Source: Salminus brasiliensis | Taxonomy: Eukaryota; Chordata; Actinopteri; Characiformes; Bryconidae | DNA length: 64,000 nt | NCBI RefSeq assembly: GCF_030463535.1 | Contig: NC_132896.1 | Coordinates: 32,107,680-32,171,679, forward strand | Direction: 5' to 3' | Shown here: piece after piece, positions 16,771 to 28,000 of the stretch | Layout: the number at the start of each line of letters is the position of its first letter | Position numbering within the stretch: the stretch's first letter is position 1 | Position numbers and translations under genes: made by a program | The notes under the pieces: model-generated | Database searches by the model: none | Seen by the model: only the letters and a program-made list of their open reading frames with translations | What the model was told of the DNA's origin: nothing

Positions 16771-16904
16771 AACCTTGTGGGACAGAACAGATAGATAGAT
16801 AATCAATCGATAATTATGAACTGTATGCAAAAAAAGTATTGACGTCCCTTGTCAATTACATGAAGTGTAAACAAGTAAAAAAAAAAAGAGTTCAAAGTTT
16901 ACAC

Positions 16905-17362
16905 TATTTGGACAAAAGTATTGGGACACCTGCTCATCCATGGTTTCTTCCAAAATCAAGGGTATTAAAACAAGTTGGAGTAACCGTCTCTACTGTCCAG
17001 GGACGACTTTCTACTTGATGTTTGCATTGCAGTGATGGTTTGATGAAATTCAGCAACAGGAATGTTAGTGAGACGTTAGCGAGATCAGGATGTTGGATGA
17101 TCACCACGCCAACTCATCCCAAAAGCACTGTATGGAGCACCAGCATCATTCCAGAGTTCTTCCACCGCTTCACAGCTCAACGCTGGGGGCGTTATACCCC
17201 TCTAGCCCTCAAGCATTAGGCAGCATGGTGCTAATGGGTTCATGTTTATCTCTACAGGGACGAGACAAGAGTGTATGTGTGCACTTGCACATCTGTGGAT
17301 ATGCAACCTAAAGCAGATGAATGTGTTCATTAGGAGGGGTGTCCACAAACATTTTCATGTCG
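16905..17362 (+). mobile_element. Tc1/mariner-like MITE family A, copy 3
   Basis: It runs from ACTATTTGGACAAAAGTATT to GGGGTGTCCACAAACATTTT, with the usual internal blocks (CAACTCATCCCAAAAGCACT; TATACCCCTCTAGCCC). Both ends are recognisable. Confidence 0.75.
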
Positions 17363-17870
17363 TTCATGTCATTGTTTGGTAAAAACAAATAAAATACCTC
17401 TGCTGGTGGTCAGTACTAGTGCCTCAGTGTACACCTTAACTTAGTCACTAAAATAAATAACCATATATAAGCCATTATTAATATGAAAAGGGATTCCAAA
17501 CTTTTGAACAGGTGTTTTTTAGATATTATATCGATGGTATTAAGATTGACTGAATCGGAAGCCTCAAAGGGGTTGAAGCTGTCTGTAATATTGCACATTA
17601 TGTGAGCCGATCTGAATATGTACTGAGATTCCAGTCCGGATTTCCAGAGGAAACGGGTGGGGAACACCTACAGGCTCCACTTTCTCTACAGATACGGATG
17701 CAGTTTGTCTGCCTGCATGAAATTCCCTTATGTCTAATCCCTTACTACTGTGCACCAGTTCAGAATTGGTGAGCTCCCTCACTGGCTCCTCCCCCTTTGA
17801 GTTGTCTCACAAATGCAGAATGATTAAGCTCCTCCCTCTCTCTCTCTCTCCCTCCCTCCCTCCCTCCCCA

Positions 17871-20800
17871 CTAGCTCCTCCAGCAGCTGCAGCCCCAGTT
17901 CCCCCGCTGCTGCTCCTCCTGCTCATTCCGCCCTCCCAGCGTGACGGTGTTGCCCCCAGCTGCCAGCTGGCTCAGCACCAGGGGCTTCTGGGACTTCAGC
18001 TTGTGCGCCACCGTCATGAAGATGGCCTCTACGTGGTCGCTGCTGTTGCGGCCGCCCTCCGGGTTCTTGGCCGAGGTCTCGAAAAGGGGCATGGACTGGG
18101 CGTCTGCGAACTGCTGCGCCACCTCCGTGCTCACCTGAGCCAGGTGCCGTAGGTCGCACTTGTTGCCCACCAGGATCCGGGGCACCTCCTGGCCCAGGGC
18201 GTGCTGCCGGCACTCCTCGATCCAGGCCGGAAGGCTCCGGAAGCTGGCGGCGCTCGTCACGTCGTACACGAACACGACGGCGTGCACGTTGCGGTAGTAA
18301 TGCTGCACCATGCTCTTGCGGAAGCGCTCCTGTCCCGCCGTGTCCCACAGCTGGACCTGAGGGAAGAACGGAGAGCGGTCAGCGTTCGGCCAATAACCGG
18401 CCAACACAGTAACTGTCCAAAAGTTTGCGGACACCTACTTAGCAAACATTTCTTCTGTAATCACGGGAGTTCGGCTCCCTTTACTAAAGCTACAGCCTTT
18501 GGGAAGGCTTTACACTAGGATTTTACACTAGTACACTAAAACATTGCTGTGAGGATCTGATTGCATTCAGCCCCAGCCACTGCACTTGCCTCGTTATCTG
18601 CTACAGTATTTTGTTATAATTGAATAATTGTTCCAGACATGAGTAGCTCTGCCCTTTCTGTTTTTCGCACTGCATTATGGGATAACAGTGTCCATTATAA
18701 CCCCATAATCCTCAAAAAAGGGTATCTTGGCTACTCAACTTTGACACTTTCCTCTATACTACATACTAAATACTCAAAAAGTAGCTAGTATTAGTAATTA
18801 GTACGCAATTCAGACGCGTTCCTTTTACTGCTGATCTGGAAACAGCTGTTAATTATAATTTATACCACTAAACTATCCGATTATTGAATTTTAGGAGCCA
18901 TAAGGAGAGTGTATGATACAGAGAGAAAGCCAGAGACCGAGGGGGCGAGTGGAGGGGCGAGGATTCACAGTGCTGAGACGCTTTTGTCCTCCCAGCAGTG
19001 GAGAACAAACAGCGCGAGTGTGTTGGTGAGTAAACAGGGACATGACCGGAGGAGTGTGTGCTGGAGGGGCAGCGTGGGCGCCTCACAGAGAGTACCAGAG
19101 AAATATCACAGGGATTCAGTGTCAGTGTGGAGCAGCAGCAGCTGCACAGAAATAGAGCAGATGATGATCTGCGATTTCAGCGACAGGCACACCGAGGAGC
19201 TTCGTACCTCATAGACATGCAGATCTCAGGCCTGCTACTGCGGCTGCTCAGCACACACTTCAGAGAAAGGGAGGGAGGGAGATTCCCGCCTCCTGGAGTC
19301 CATCTGCACTCATGGTTTGGTGTTTTTCCTGCATTTCGGTCACTATTAGCTAAACATCAAGTACTCCAGTCCAGTCCAGGTTCAATTTCATCTCATTTTC
19401 AATAACTTATGCATGAAAATATCTTGGTTTAATAGAACAACTGCAACAGTTGCATATATGTGCATCACAGTGGGTTCATAAAACGCTGAATTTGAGGCCC
19501 TGAAACAACCCTAAACCTTGTATATACCTCTCCATGTATCAGCCATGCCCAAAAATACATGGCAGGGCTGGGTTGATGGCCAACCTTCTCCCCATCCCCA
19601 TCCCTCCCAGGTGTGATGATGGTCAGCACAGGTGTCTGTTGGCTGCTGTATCGGAGCTGAGGAGCCATGGCCTGTAGATCTGGGTGAATCTCAGGTGGGT
19701 CTCAGACCAGCTCAAGCTCAAGCCAATCGAACTGGTCAAGCTGGTAAACCAGTATGTGGTGTTTGATGGTTTAGCTGGCCTTCCAGCATGACCCACCTGA
19801 CTAAGCTAAAGCTAGTCAACCAGTATGATCACGCTCAAGGGTTCAAGGGTTGACCTGCTGCTGCTGCTGCTGCTGCTGCAGCCTGACCACGCCAGTCAAA
19901 CTGACCAACTAGCATTCGCCAACCAGTATGACCAGCTTGCTGACCAGCTTTTCAACCACACTGACCATCAAAGGCCAGCTCAGACCATCTACCAGCATCA
20001 TGAGCTGGGTATTCATAAGCAACGTGTCCCTCGTGGCTGCAGCAACAGCCTCTACTCTTCTGGGAAGGCTTTATATTAGATATTGGAACACTGCAGCTGT
20101 GAGGATTTGATTGCATTCAGCCACGAGAGCATTAGTGAGGTCAGGTACTGATGCTGGATTGGTCCCACAGGTGAATACTGTACCATCAGATCTACCTGTC
20201 TGCCTGTTTACCTGTCTGTCTGTCTACCTGTCTGTTTACCTGTCTGCCTCTCTACCTGTCTGTTTACCTGTCTGTCTACCTGTCTGTTCACCTGTCTGTT
20301 CACCTGTCTGTTCACCTGTCTGTCTGTCTGTCTACCTGTCTGTCTGTCTGTCTACCTGTCTGTCTGTCTACCTGTCGGTCTGTCTACCTGTCGGTCTGTC
20401 TGTCTGGCTACCTGTCTGTTTACCTGTCTGTTTACCTGTTTACCTGTCTGTCTGTCTACCTGTCTGTCTGTCTGTCTACCTGTCGGTCTGTCTACCTGTC
20501 GGTCTGTCTGTCTGGCTACCTGTCTGTCTGGCTACCTGTCTGTCTGGCTACCTGTCTGTTTACCTGTCTGTCTGTCTGTCTACCTGTTTACCTGTCTGTC
20601 TGTTTACCTGTCTGTCTGTCTGTCTGTCTACCTGTCTGTTTACCTGTCTGTCTGTCTACCTGTTTACCTGTCTGTCTGTCTACCTGTCTGTCTGTCTATC
20701 TGTCTGTCTACCTGTTTACCTGTCTGTCTGTCTGTCTACCTGTCTGTCTGTTTACCTGTCTACCTGTCTGCTCACCTTAATTTTCTCCCCGTCGATCTCT

Positions 20801-20994
20801 ATAACCTTCTCCCGAAAGTCCACCCCGATCGTGGCCTCCGTCTTATCCGGGAACCTGCCGGCGCAGAAGCGGTAGGTCAGGCAGGTCTTGCCCACCCCGG
20901 AGTCTCCGATCACGATGATCTTAAAGATCCGAGTTCGGGGAGGAGGCAGCGAGGAGCTGAACTCCAGCGAGGAGAGAGGGGAGTCCTCGGCCAT
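17871..20994 (-). CDS. rab33b: RAB33B small GTPase, 234 aa, two exons
   Basis: Exon 1 is 20776-20994 (ATG at 20994) and exon 2 is 17871-18356; the intron is phase 0. RAB33B acts at the Golgi, in intra-Golgi retrograde transport, and binds ATG16L1 in autophagosome formation. Nucleotide-binding motifs are complete: GDSGVGKT (residues 30-37), WDTAGQE (77-83), NKCD (138-141) and ETSAK (166-170). The N-terminus [12 protein letters not shown], the run [14 protein letters not shown] and the switch region [11 protein letters not shown] match RAB33B closely. The C-terminus reads GCSCWRS then TAG, so the CSC expected at the very end is followed by three more residues; mammalian RAB33B ends in CWC. A TGA-to-TGG change at the Trp codon would explain it. 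The intron is packed with CTGT-type repeats directly after the donor. The gene is divergent to mlsl. Confidence 0.95.
19680..20030. repeat. Degenerate CTGGT/ACCAG repeat with a CTG trinucleotide run
   Basis: Many short inverted and direct ACCAG/CTGGT words (AAGCTGGTAAACCAGTATG, CAGCTTGCTGACCAGC) fill this part of the rab33b intron, with (CTG)n at about 19855-19878. The same word pattern occurs at 28715-29110 and about 32030-32110 in mlsl introns. It is an old degenerate repeat of unknown family. Confidence 0.5.
20195..20770 (-). repeat. (CTGT/CTAC)n array at the 5' end of the rab33b intron
   Basis: About 575 bases of CTGTCTGTCTACCTGTTTAC-type units. On the transcribed (minus) strand it reads CAGGTAGACAG and CAGGTAAACAG repeatedly, each a near-consensus 5' splice site, and it begins a few bases after the real donor AAG|GTGAGC at 20776/20775. 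A short block of the same motif recurs in the 5' UTR at about 21060-21105. The plus-strand reading frame of about 250 codons here is a repeat artefact. Confidence 0.95.
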
Positions 20995-21400
20995 GTCTCT
21001 ACCGGCTGTCCGGGGGTGTATTATCCGGGTCGCTGCGCTGCTGAACGCATGTATGAGGAGGCTGTCTGTCTGTCTGCCTGTCTGCCTGTCTGTCTGTCTC
21101 TCTCAGCTGAGTCACTCTGAGCACTCCCAGGCAGGTTTACCCGCAGGAGCAGCCGGATCCAGGCCTCGAGCTGCAGTTGGGAGGACTCCTGCTGCTGCTC
21201 TTCAGCTCTGACTGAGCGCCCCGCTGCTGGTTCGCTGTATCCGGTGTTATTTGGACCGATCAGCTCGCATCTCTGCACTGTTTTGGTTTTCAGCCACGTA
21301 ACGATGTCCGCGAGCAGTCTCGCGAGACTTTGCTGGGAGGAGACCTGGCTGTTCTTAAAGGGTCCGTGTCCTAAACGCCCCTTCTCCAGAGATCCGTTCA
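20995..21400 (-). promoter_or_regulatory. rab33b: rab33b 5' UTR and promoter region
   Basis: CpG-richer sequence directly upstream of the rab33b ATG, with blocks such as CTCGCGAGACTTTGCTGGGA; TCTCGCGAGA-like elements are known core-promoter signals of housekeeping genes. No TATA box is seen. The transcription start cannot be fixed from sequence alone. Confidence 0.45.
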
Positions 21401-21484
21401 TCTACATTTTATTAATTAATTACACCTATTTACCTGGCCGTTTCCCAACATATTAAATGTACAAAATACAAAATACCAAGACAA

Positions 21485-23545
21485 GACACCATGTAGGCCA
21501 CTAAAAGAGCATGTATGTACCCAAGAAAACCCCATGCATGTACCCCAAAACAATATGCACAAACCCCCAAAACACTGTGCATGTCCCACAAACACCATTA
21601 ATGTACCCCAGGACACCATGCATGTACCCCCAACCACCATGCATGTACACTACAACACTGTGCATGTACACTAAAACACTGTGCCTGTACCCCAAAACAC
21701 TGTGCATGTACCCCAACCACCATGCATGTACACTACAACACTGTGCCTGTACCCCAAAACACTGTGCATGTACCCCAAAACACCATGCATGTACCCCAAC
21801 CACCATGCATGTACACTAAAACACTGTGCCTGTACCCCAAAACACTGTGCATGTACCCCAAAACACCATGCATGTACCCCAACCACCATGCATGTACACT
21901 ACAACACTGTGCCTGTACCCCAAAACACTGTGCATGTACCCCAAAACACCATGCATGTACCCCAACCACCATGCATGTACCCAACCACCCTGCATGTACA
22001 CTAAAACACTGTGCATGTACCCCAAAACACCATGCATGTACCCCAACCACCATGCATGTACACTAAAACACTGTGCCTGTACCCCAAAACACTGTGCATG
22101 TACCCCAAAACACCATGCATGTACCCCAACCACCACGCATGTACACTACAACACTGTGCCTGTACCCCAAAACACTGTGCCTCTCCCACAAACACCATTA
22201 ATGTACCCCAAGACACCATGCATGTACCCCAACCACCCTGCATGTACACTAAAACACTGTGCCTGTACCCCAAAACACTGTGCATGTACCCCAAAACACC
22301 ATGCATGTACCCCAACCACCATGCATGTACACTAAAACACTGTGCCTGTACCCCAAAACACTGTGCATGTACCCCAAAACACCATGCATGTACCCCAACC
22401 ACCCTGCATGTACACTAAAACACCGTGCCTGTACCCCAAAACACTGTGCCTCTCCCACAAACACCATTAATGTACCCCAAGACACCATGCATGTACCCCA
22501 ACCACCATGCATGTACACTAAAACACTGTGCCTGAACCCCAAAACACTGTGCATGTACCCCAAAACACCATGCATGTACCCCAACCACCATGCATGTACA
22601 CTAAAACACTGTGCATGTACATCAAATCACCATGCAGGTCACTAAAAGACCATGCATGTACCCCAACCACCATGCATGTACACTAAAACACTGTGCATGT
22701 ACCCCAAAACACCATGCATGTACCCCTAAACACTGTGCATGTACCCCAAAACACCATGCATGTACCCCTAAACACTGTGCATGTACCCCAAAACACCATT
22801 ACATCAAACCACCATGCAGGTCACTAAAAGACCATGCCTATACCACAAACACCATGCATGTGTGCTAAAACACCATGCATGTACCCCAAAATCATATGCA
22901 TGTACAATAAATAATATAATTGCACCCAAAACACCATGCATGTACCCCTAAACAATGTGCATGTACTCCAAACACTATAAATGCACCCCAAAACCCCATG
23001 CATGTTTCCCAAAACAATTATGTATGTACAACACACACCATGCATGTACACCAAGACACTGTGCATGTACATTAAACTGCATGCATGTACCCCATCCACT
23101 CTACATGTACACTAAAACACCATGCATGTACATTAAACTGCATGCATGTACCGCGAACACTTACACTGTGTGCTAAAACACAATGCCTGCACCCCAAAAC
23201 AATATGCATGTACAACAAATAACATGAATGCACCCAAAACACCATGCATGTACCCCTAAACACTGTGCATGTACAACACACACCATGTGTGTACACCAAG
23301 ACACTCTGCATGTACAATAAAACTCCATGCATGTACACCAAAACACCATGCAGGACACTAAAACTCCATGCATGTAGCCCAAAACACTATGAATGTACAA
23401 CACACACCATGCATATACACCAAGACACTCTGCATGTACACTAAAACACCATGCATGTACACCAAAAGACCCCACAGGTCACTAAAAGACTATGCATGTC
23501 CATCAAAACAGCATGCATGTACCCCAAAGACAATGCACATGTGCC
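21485..23545 (+). repeat. 20-21-bp minisatellite with an 83-bp higher-order unit
   Basis: Tandem monomers of the type GCATGTACCCCAAAACACCAT and GCATGTACACTAAAACACTG fill about 2 kb. In the left half, four monomers (20+21+21+21) form an 83-base unit; CACCATGCATGTACACT starts at 21718, 21801 and 21884. The right third (after about 22850) is more diverged. Both strands give open frames of up to about 170 codons (HVPQNTMHVPQPP-like), because most monomers are 21 bases. The array sits between the divergent start sites of rab33b and mlsl. Confidence 0.95.
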
Positions 23546-23797
23546 TAAACACATTTTCTACTTGCCACCAAATATGGAAAAACACCTGAACATTGATCGT
23601 GTTTTTCATGACAGTAACTGGCAGCTAGAGGTGCAATGACCCTTACCAAAGTCCAGCTCCAGAGGAACTGAGCGTACGAGCAGAATGCTGGCAAGTTTTC
23701 CCCTCTTTTGCTTAGTTAAACACAAACTACCTTTCAGTTCAATGCTATTCTTCAATCTTTTGTTTGTTGTTAAGGTCGCAGTCTTTCATTTTCAGCT

Positions 23798-23803
23798 TAT
23801 AAA
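23798..23803 (+). promoter_or_regulatory. mlsl: TATA-like element upstream of mlsl
   Basis: TATAAA (within GCTTATAAATTG) lies 64 bases before the proposed ATG at 23867, a sensible distance for a short 5' UTR. It is downstream of the minisatellite array. Confidence 0.4.
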
Positions 23804-23866
23804 TTGTAGACTGCTCCAGTATTTGTGCACCAGCAAGGGGCGCTGAGGCCGTGCAATGACAGCAGC

Positions 23867-24924
23867 ATGCTAACACTGAGGAGCAATGTCTTTTATTGGC
23901 ACACACAGACACCCAGAGGTGTAGATGTGGAGCCTCCTCCTGCGGGGCTGCAGCTGGAGTTCCAGACCCTCTTCACTACTGAAGCTCTGCACTTTCTGTC
24001 TGATTTGTGCTCCACCTTCCAACCAGAGGTGGACAAGGTGAGTGAACAGGGGACCTAACAGCAGCAGTAACAGTGGCAGTGTAGCACCGCAGGTCACGGC
24101 TCTCTGTTTTGTTCATCAGGCCTTGAAGCTTAGAATTCTCCGAAAGGTTCAGCTGGATTTGACCGGAGAGCTGCCGGACTTCAGTGCGGACACGGCTCAC
24201 ATCCGCAACGACCCCTCCTGGAGAGTCAGCCCTGTCCCTCCTCGACTGCGGTGCAGACATGTGGACATCGGTGACCTTGCACCCTGTGACACGCAGCGTC
24301 TCATTCAGGGCCTCAGGTCTAAAGCTCAAGGAATACAAGTACGTCTGGACCAATACCTAGACATGTTTGTGGACAGACTAGACTGCACACCAACCAGCCA
24401 TAACATTAAAACCAGGTGAAGTGAATAGCATTGATTATCTGGGTCAGGTGGCATCTGTCAAGGGGTGGCTAGAGCCAAGCGAGACGACTTGGTCAGGCAG
24501 GTCTTGTGGGATGTTCCCGGTTGCAATGACCCTGGAGGCAGGGTCACGGGCACCCAAGGCTCACTGATGTGATCCATAGAGGCCCCACCTCACAATGTCC
24601 AGGAGTTGGAAGGATCTGCTGCTAATGTCCATGTCTCAATGGTTTAGAGCTGTTTTGGTGGCTCAAGGGGGGGCTTCACAATATTAGGCAGGTGGTTTTA
24701 ATATTATGGCTGATTTGTCAGTTATTATTGAAAATAATATCAATATTTATTAATATATAAAGGGATAGGGATCTAGATCTAGTTCTTGAATGGTAGTGAA
24801 GCTATAAAGAAGCTATATGAGATATTGATCACACAGGTAGATGCAAATTACAGGCAGATGGTAGTGCAGATCTTCGATGACACAGGTTTATTTGATAGGA
24901 AAAACATTTATTATAATATTATAT

Positions 24925-25006
<82 letters not shown>

Positions 25007-28000
25007 TAGGTGGATTTCGATGATGGAAACTGCCCAACATACTACAATCAGATTAAAGGCATCTATAATGTGTATCAGGCTGTACACAACCAGTTTAATG
25101 GTGAGTACTGGCATCCCTGTGTATGATGTATAATCTTTAACTGGACCATTAGGAGCAGGGGTGGTAAACCTGCGAACAGGCGCCCAAGGCTCACCGATGC
25201 TAATGGAGGCCCCACCTCACAATAAAGGATCTGCTGCTAACGTCTCGGTGGCAGATACCACAGGACACCTTCAGAGGTGTTGTGGAGTCCATGCCTCAAC
25301 GGTTCAGAGCTATTTTGGTGGCACGAGAGGGGCCTATGCAATATTAGCCAGGTGGTTTTAATGTTATGGCTGATTTGATCCTTAGTTATTAAATATCTGC
25401 TGCTAAAATCTTGGTGCCAGACACCAAGGGACAATATCTGTCAATCCGCTGTCGGAAACTGATGGTGTGGCTGTAATGACGGACGTCCGTTCAGTGAAAA
25501 AGTAAATAATTCGATTACAGTAGTGATGGCAGCCTCGAATTGAATCGATGAATCGATTCATTTGCAACTCTGTGTTTCGGCACATTGCTTCGAGCTCCAA
25601 ATCATAATGATGAAGTCATGTGACTGTTCATGTCATGAAACCACATTCATCCCAGTTGCTGATGCTGTTGTTTTGATGCTTAATTGGCCACCAGGTGTCA
25701 CTGTAGTGCGATGATTCCAACGAATCATCAGACCGAATCTTTTTCCGAATCGTTGTTTCAATTGTTTCATTTGCTTCAATCTCTCAAAAGCCCGACTCAT
25801 GCCATCTTTAAAAATAGGGGGAATACAAGCAGGACAGGGTGAAGTCATCCTATACAGATCAGCTCTCACTGTGTTTGTATCTAATGGAGAGCGAGGCCGT
25901 GTTTGTGAGACGCTGCTGTTGTTGACGATCGTCGTGACTTCTTCTTTCTCTTTTAATGACTCACATGGAGCTAGTTGAGTGTAACAGCGCCCCGGTACAG
26001 AATCTTCAGCTTGATTTCGGTGCACAGCTTAAAACAGCCTCAACTTTTCATACTAAGTTTGAAATGTACGTTTTTTTATTCTCTATTTTGGAGATAATGA
26101 AGTAGACGTTTGAAAAGTGCGGACCACGATTGACTGAGGCAAGGAGGAGAACTTAAGGAATTTGGGCTGGAGTTCTGGGGGGGGCTTAGAGCTGATGGGA
26201 CCCGAAGCCAGACCCCTCTTGCCAGGCAGAGGATGAATAAAATTGGACCATCGGGAGGAGCAAGGGCGGGTGGAGGGATCCGAATTTTCTTCAGGAGAGG
26301 GGAGAGGAGCAGCTGTATCGCGCATAGTAATGAAGAGGAGGAGTTGGGGCGTGGTCCTTCTCCTAAAGTGAAGGTGTCTTTGTCTTACCCCCTTATGTTG
26401 TCCCTTCCGGGTCTGTGTCTCTGTTTCGTCTTGCCTTGTTCACATCAGCACACGGCTCTGTTCATGTTTGGTTCTTGTCTCCGCCCCTAGCCCCGCCTTG
26501 TTGTTAGTGTTCCCACCTGTGCCTTCTTTGTAGGCCTGCCCCTCTTGTTAGCCTCAGGTGTTGCTTGTTGGTCTGTGTATAGGTACTTAGATAGCTTCAT
26601 GGTTAGTTTAGCTTAGCTTAGCTTAGCTTGTTTGGTTTCTGTGTGCTTGTCTCTTTTGTCACTTTTGTTCTCCAGTTTCTGTGGATCCTGTTTTGAAAAC
26701 CTGCCCCCCTCCCATAGTACTGTAACCTGTTATAGTATCTACGATGCTATACTGCTAGCTTGTGCCCCAGTTTCTCTGCCTGTGTGAGAATTCAAGCTAA
26801 TATCTGCACCATTTTCTTCCTCCTCCTCCACCAGAAGCACCTCCTCTGTCTCAGGCCCCGGTGCTGATGCTCCGCCCACGCGCATGGAACATGGTGGAGC
26901 ACAATTTAATGGTACTGATGCTGGCTGTACTCTCTCTGCTGATTCTCGTTTATAAAAGTGATGCTTATTATGCACATCTTCACAGTCCCACGAAGAGCTT
27001 GTATCTCCAAAATAGCAGCTTTACAGGAGAAGAAAAAAACCTTCTGAACATTCAATAGATGTCAATGTAAAAATATTTTATTCAGTCATTTTGGAGCATT
27101 TCTATTGGTCTGTTAATGATGAAATTCTGATACAATGTAAAAAAAACATCTGCCAGATTTACCTTAGGTCAAAAAGTGAGAAACGGGAAAATGGAGATGC
27201 AAGGTTTTTGCATGAGAGCGACGATATGCTATATGTACTGTATTTGATATTGGCATGTAAAGTTGCCTGTGTTGACTTGTGTAAGATAGAGCATCAAACA
27301 GAGTGTGCAGACTTTCTAGGTTGCACCTTCCTTCTAATTACACACTGTCAATAATACACTATAAGGACAAAAGTATTGGGACACCTGTTCATCATTCATT
27401 GTTTCTTTTAAAATCAAGGCTATTAAAAAGAGCTTAACCTGCTTTTATTGGAGTAACTGCTTCTACTGTCCAGGGAAGAAGGCTTTCTACTAGATTTTGG
27501 AGGAACATTGCTGTAAGGATTTGATTGCATTCAGCAACAAGAGCCTTAGTGATGTCAGGATGTTAGATGGTCACCACCCAAACTCATCCCCAACTCCTCA
27601 ACTCATCCCAAAAGAACTGGATGGAGCACCACAATCCATCATTCCAGAGAACACAGTTCTTCCACTGCTCCACAGCTCAATGCTGGGGGGCTTTATACCC
27701 CTCTAGCCCACACCTGGCATTTGGCAGCATGGTGCCGATAGGTTCATGTTTATCTGCTCAGAGAGTCCTATTCTATTGGCAGTACTTCTCTACAAGGACT
27801 AGATGAGCTGTATCAGCAATGGGTGCAACTTAAAGTAGCTGAATACATTCATTAGAAGGCGTGTCCACAAATATTTGGACATATAGTGCAGCATGTTTCT
27901 GATAAAGTGGCCAATGAGTTTACATATTTTTTGTGTGTTCATATGCAGGTAAATGGTCAGGAGGTCCCAGGTCCGCTCTTCGATTTCGGCCTGTTGATGT

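Larger units (their letters stand above)
10978..17870. other. Long intergenic region without a supported protein gene
   Basis: No exon chain or conserved protein family is visible on either strand. It holds the tetraspan 3' UTR (to about 11350), several MITE and SINE copies listed separately, and a stretch at about 12170-14900 with little recognisable repeat. That stretch has a minus-strand AATAAA (TTTATT at 12194-12199) and could belong to a long rab33b 3' UTR or to a non-coding RNA. Reading frames here are short and lack family resemblance. Confidence 0.5.

Noticed and set aside
17923-18348. Second minus-strand frame of 141 codons over rab33b exon 2
   Set aside because: Arg/Pro/Gly-rich shadow of the GC-rich rab33b exon in another frame.
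20111-20875. Plus-strand reading frame of 254 codons rich in Leu-Ser-Val-Tyr-Cys
   Set aside because: It is the CTGT array inside the rab33b intron, running antisense into rab33b exon 1; it is an artefact of a 4-base repeat without internal stops.
21511-22645. Overlapping reading frames of 100-170 codons on both strands (HVPQNTMHVPQPPCMY-like)
   Set aside because: They follow the 20-21-base minisatellite period and exist on both strands; no start context or unique sequence supports them.
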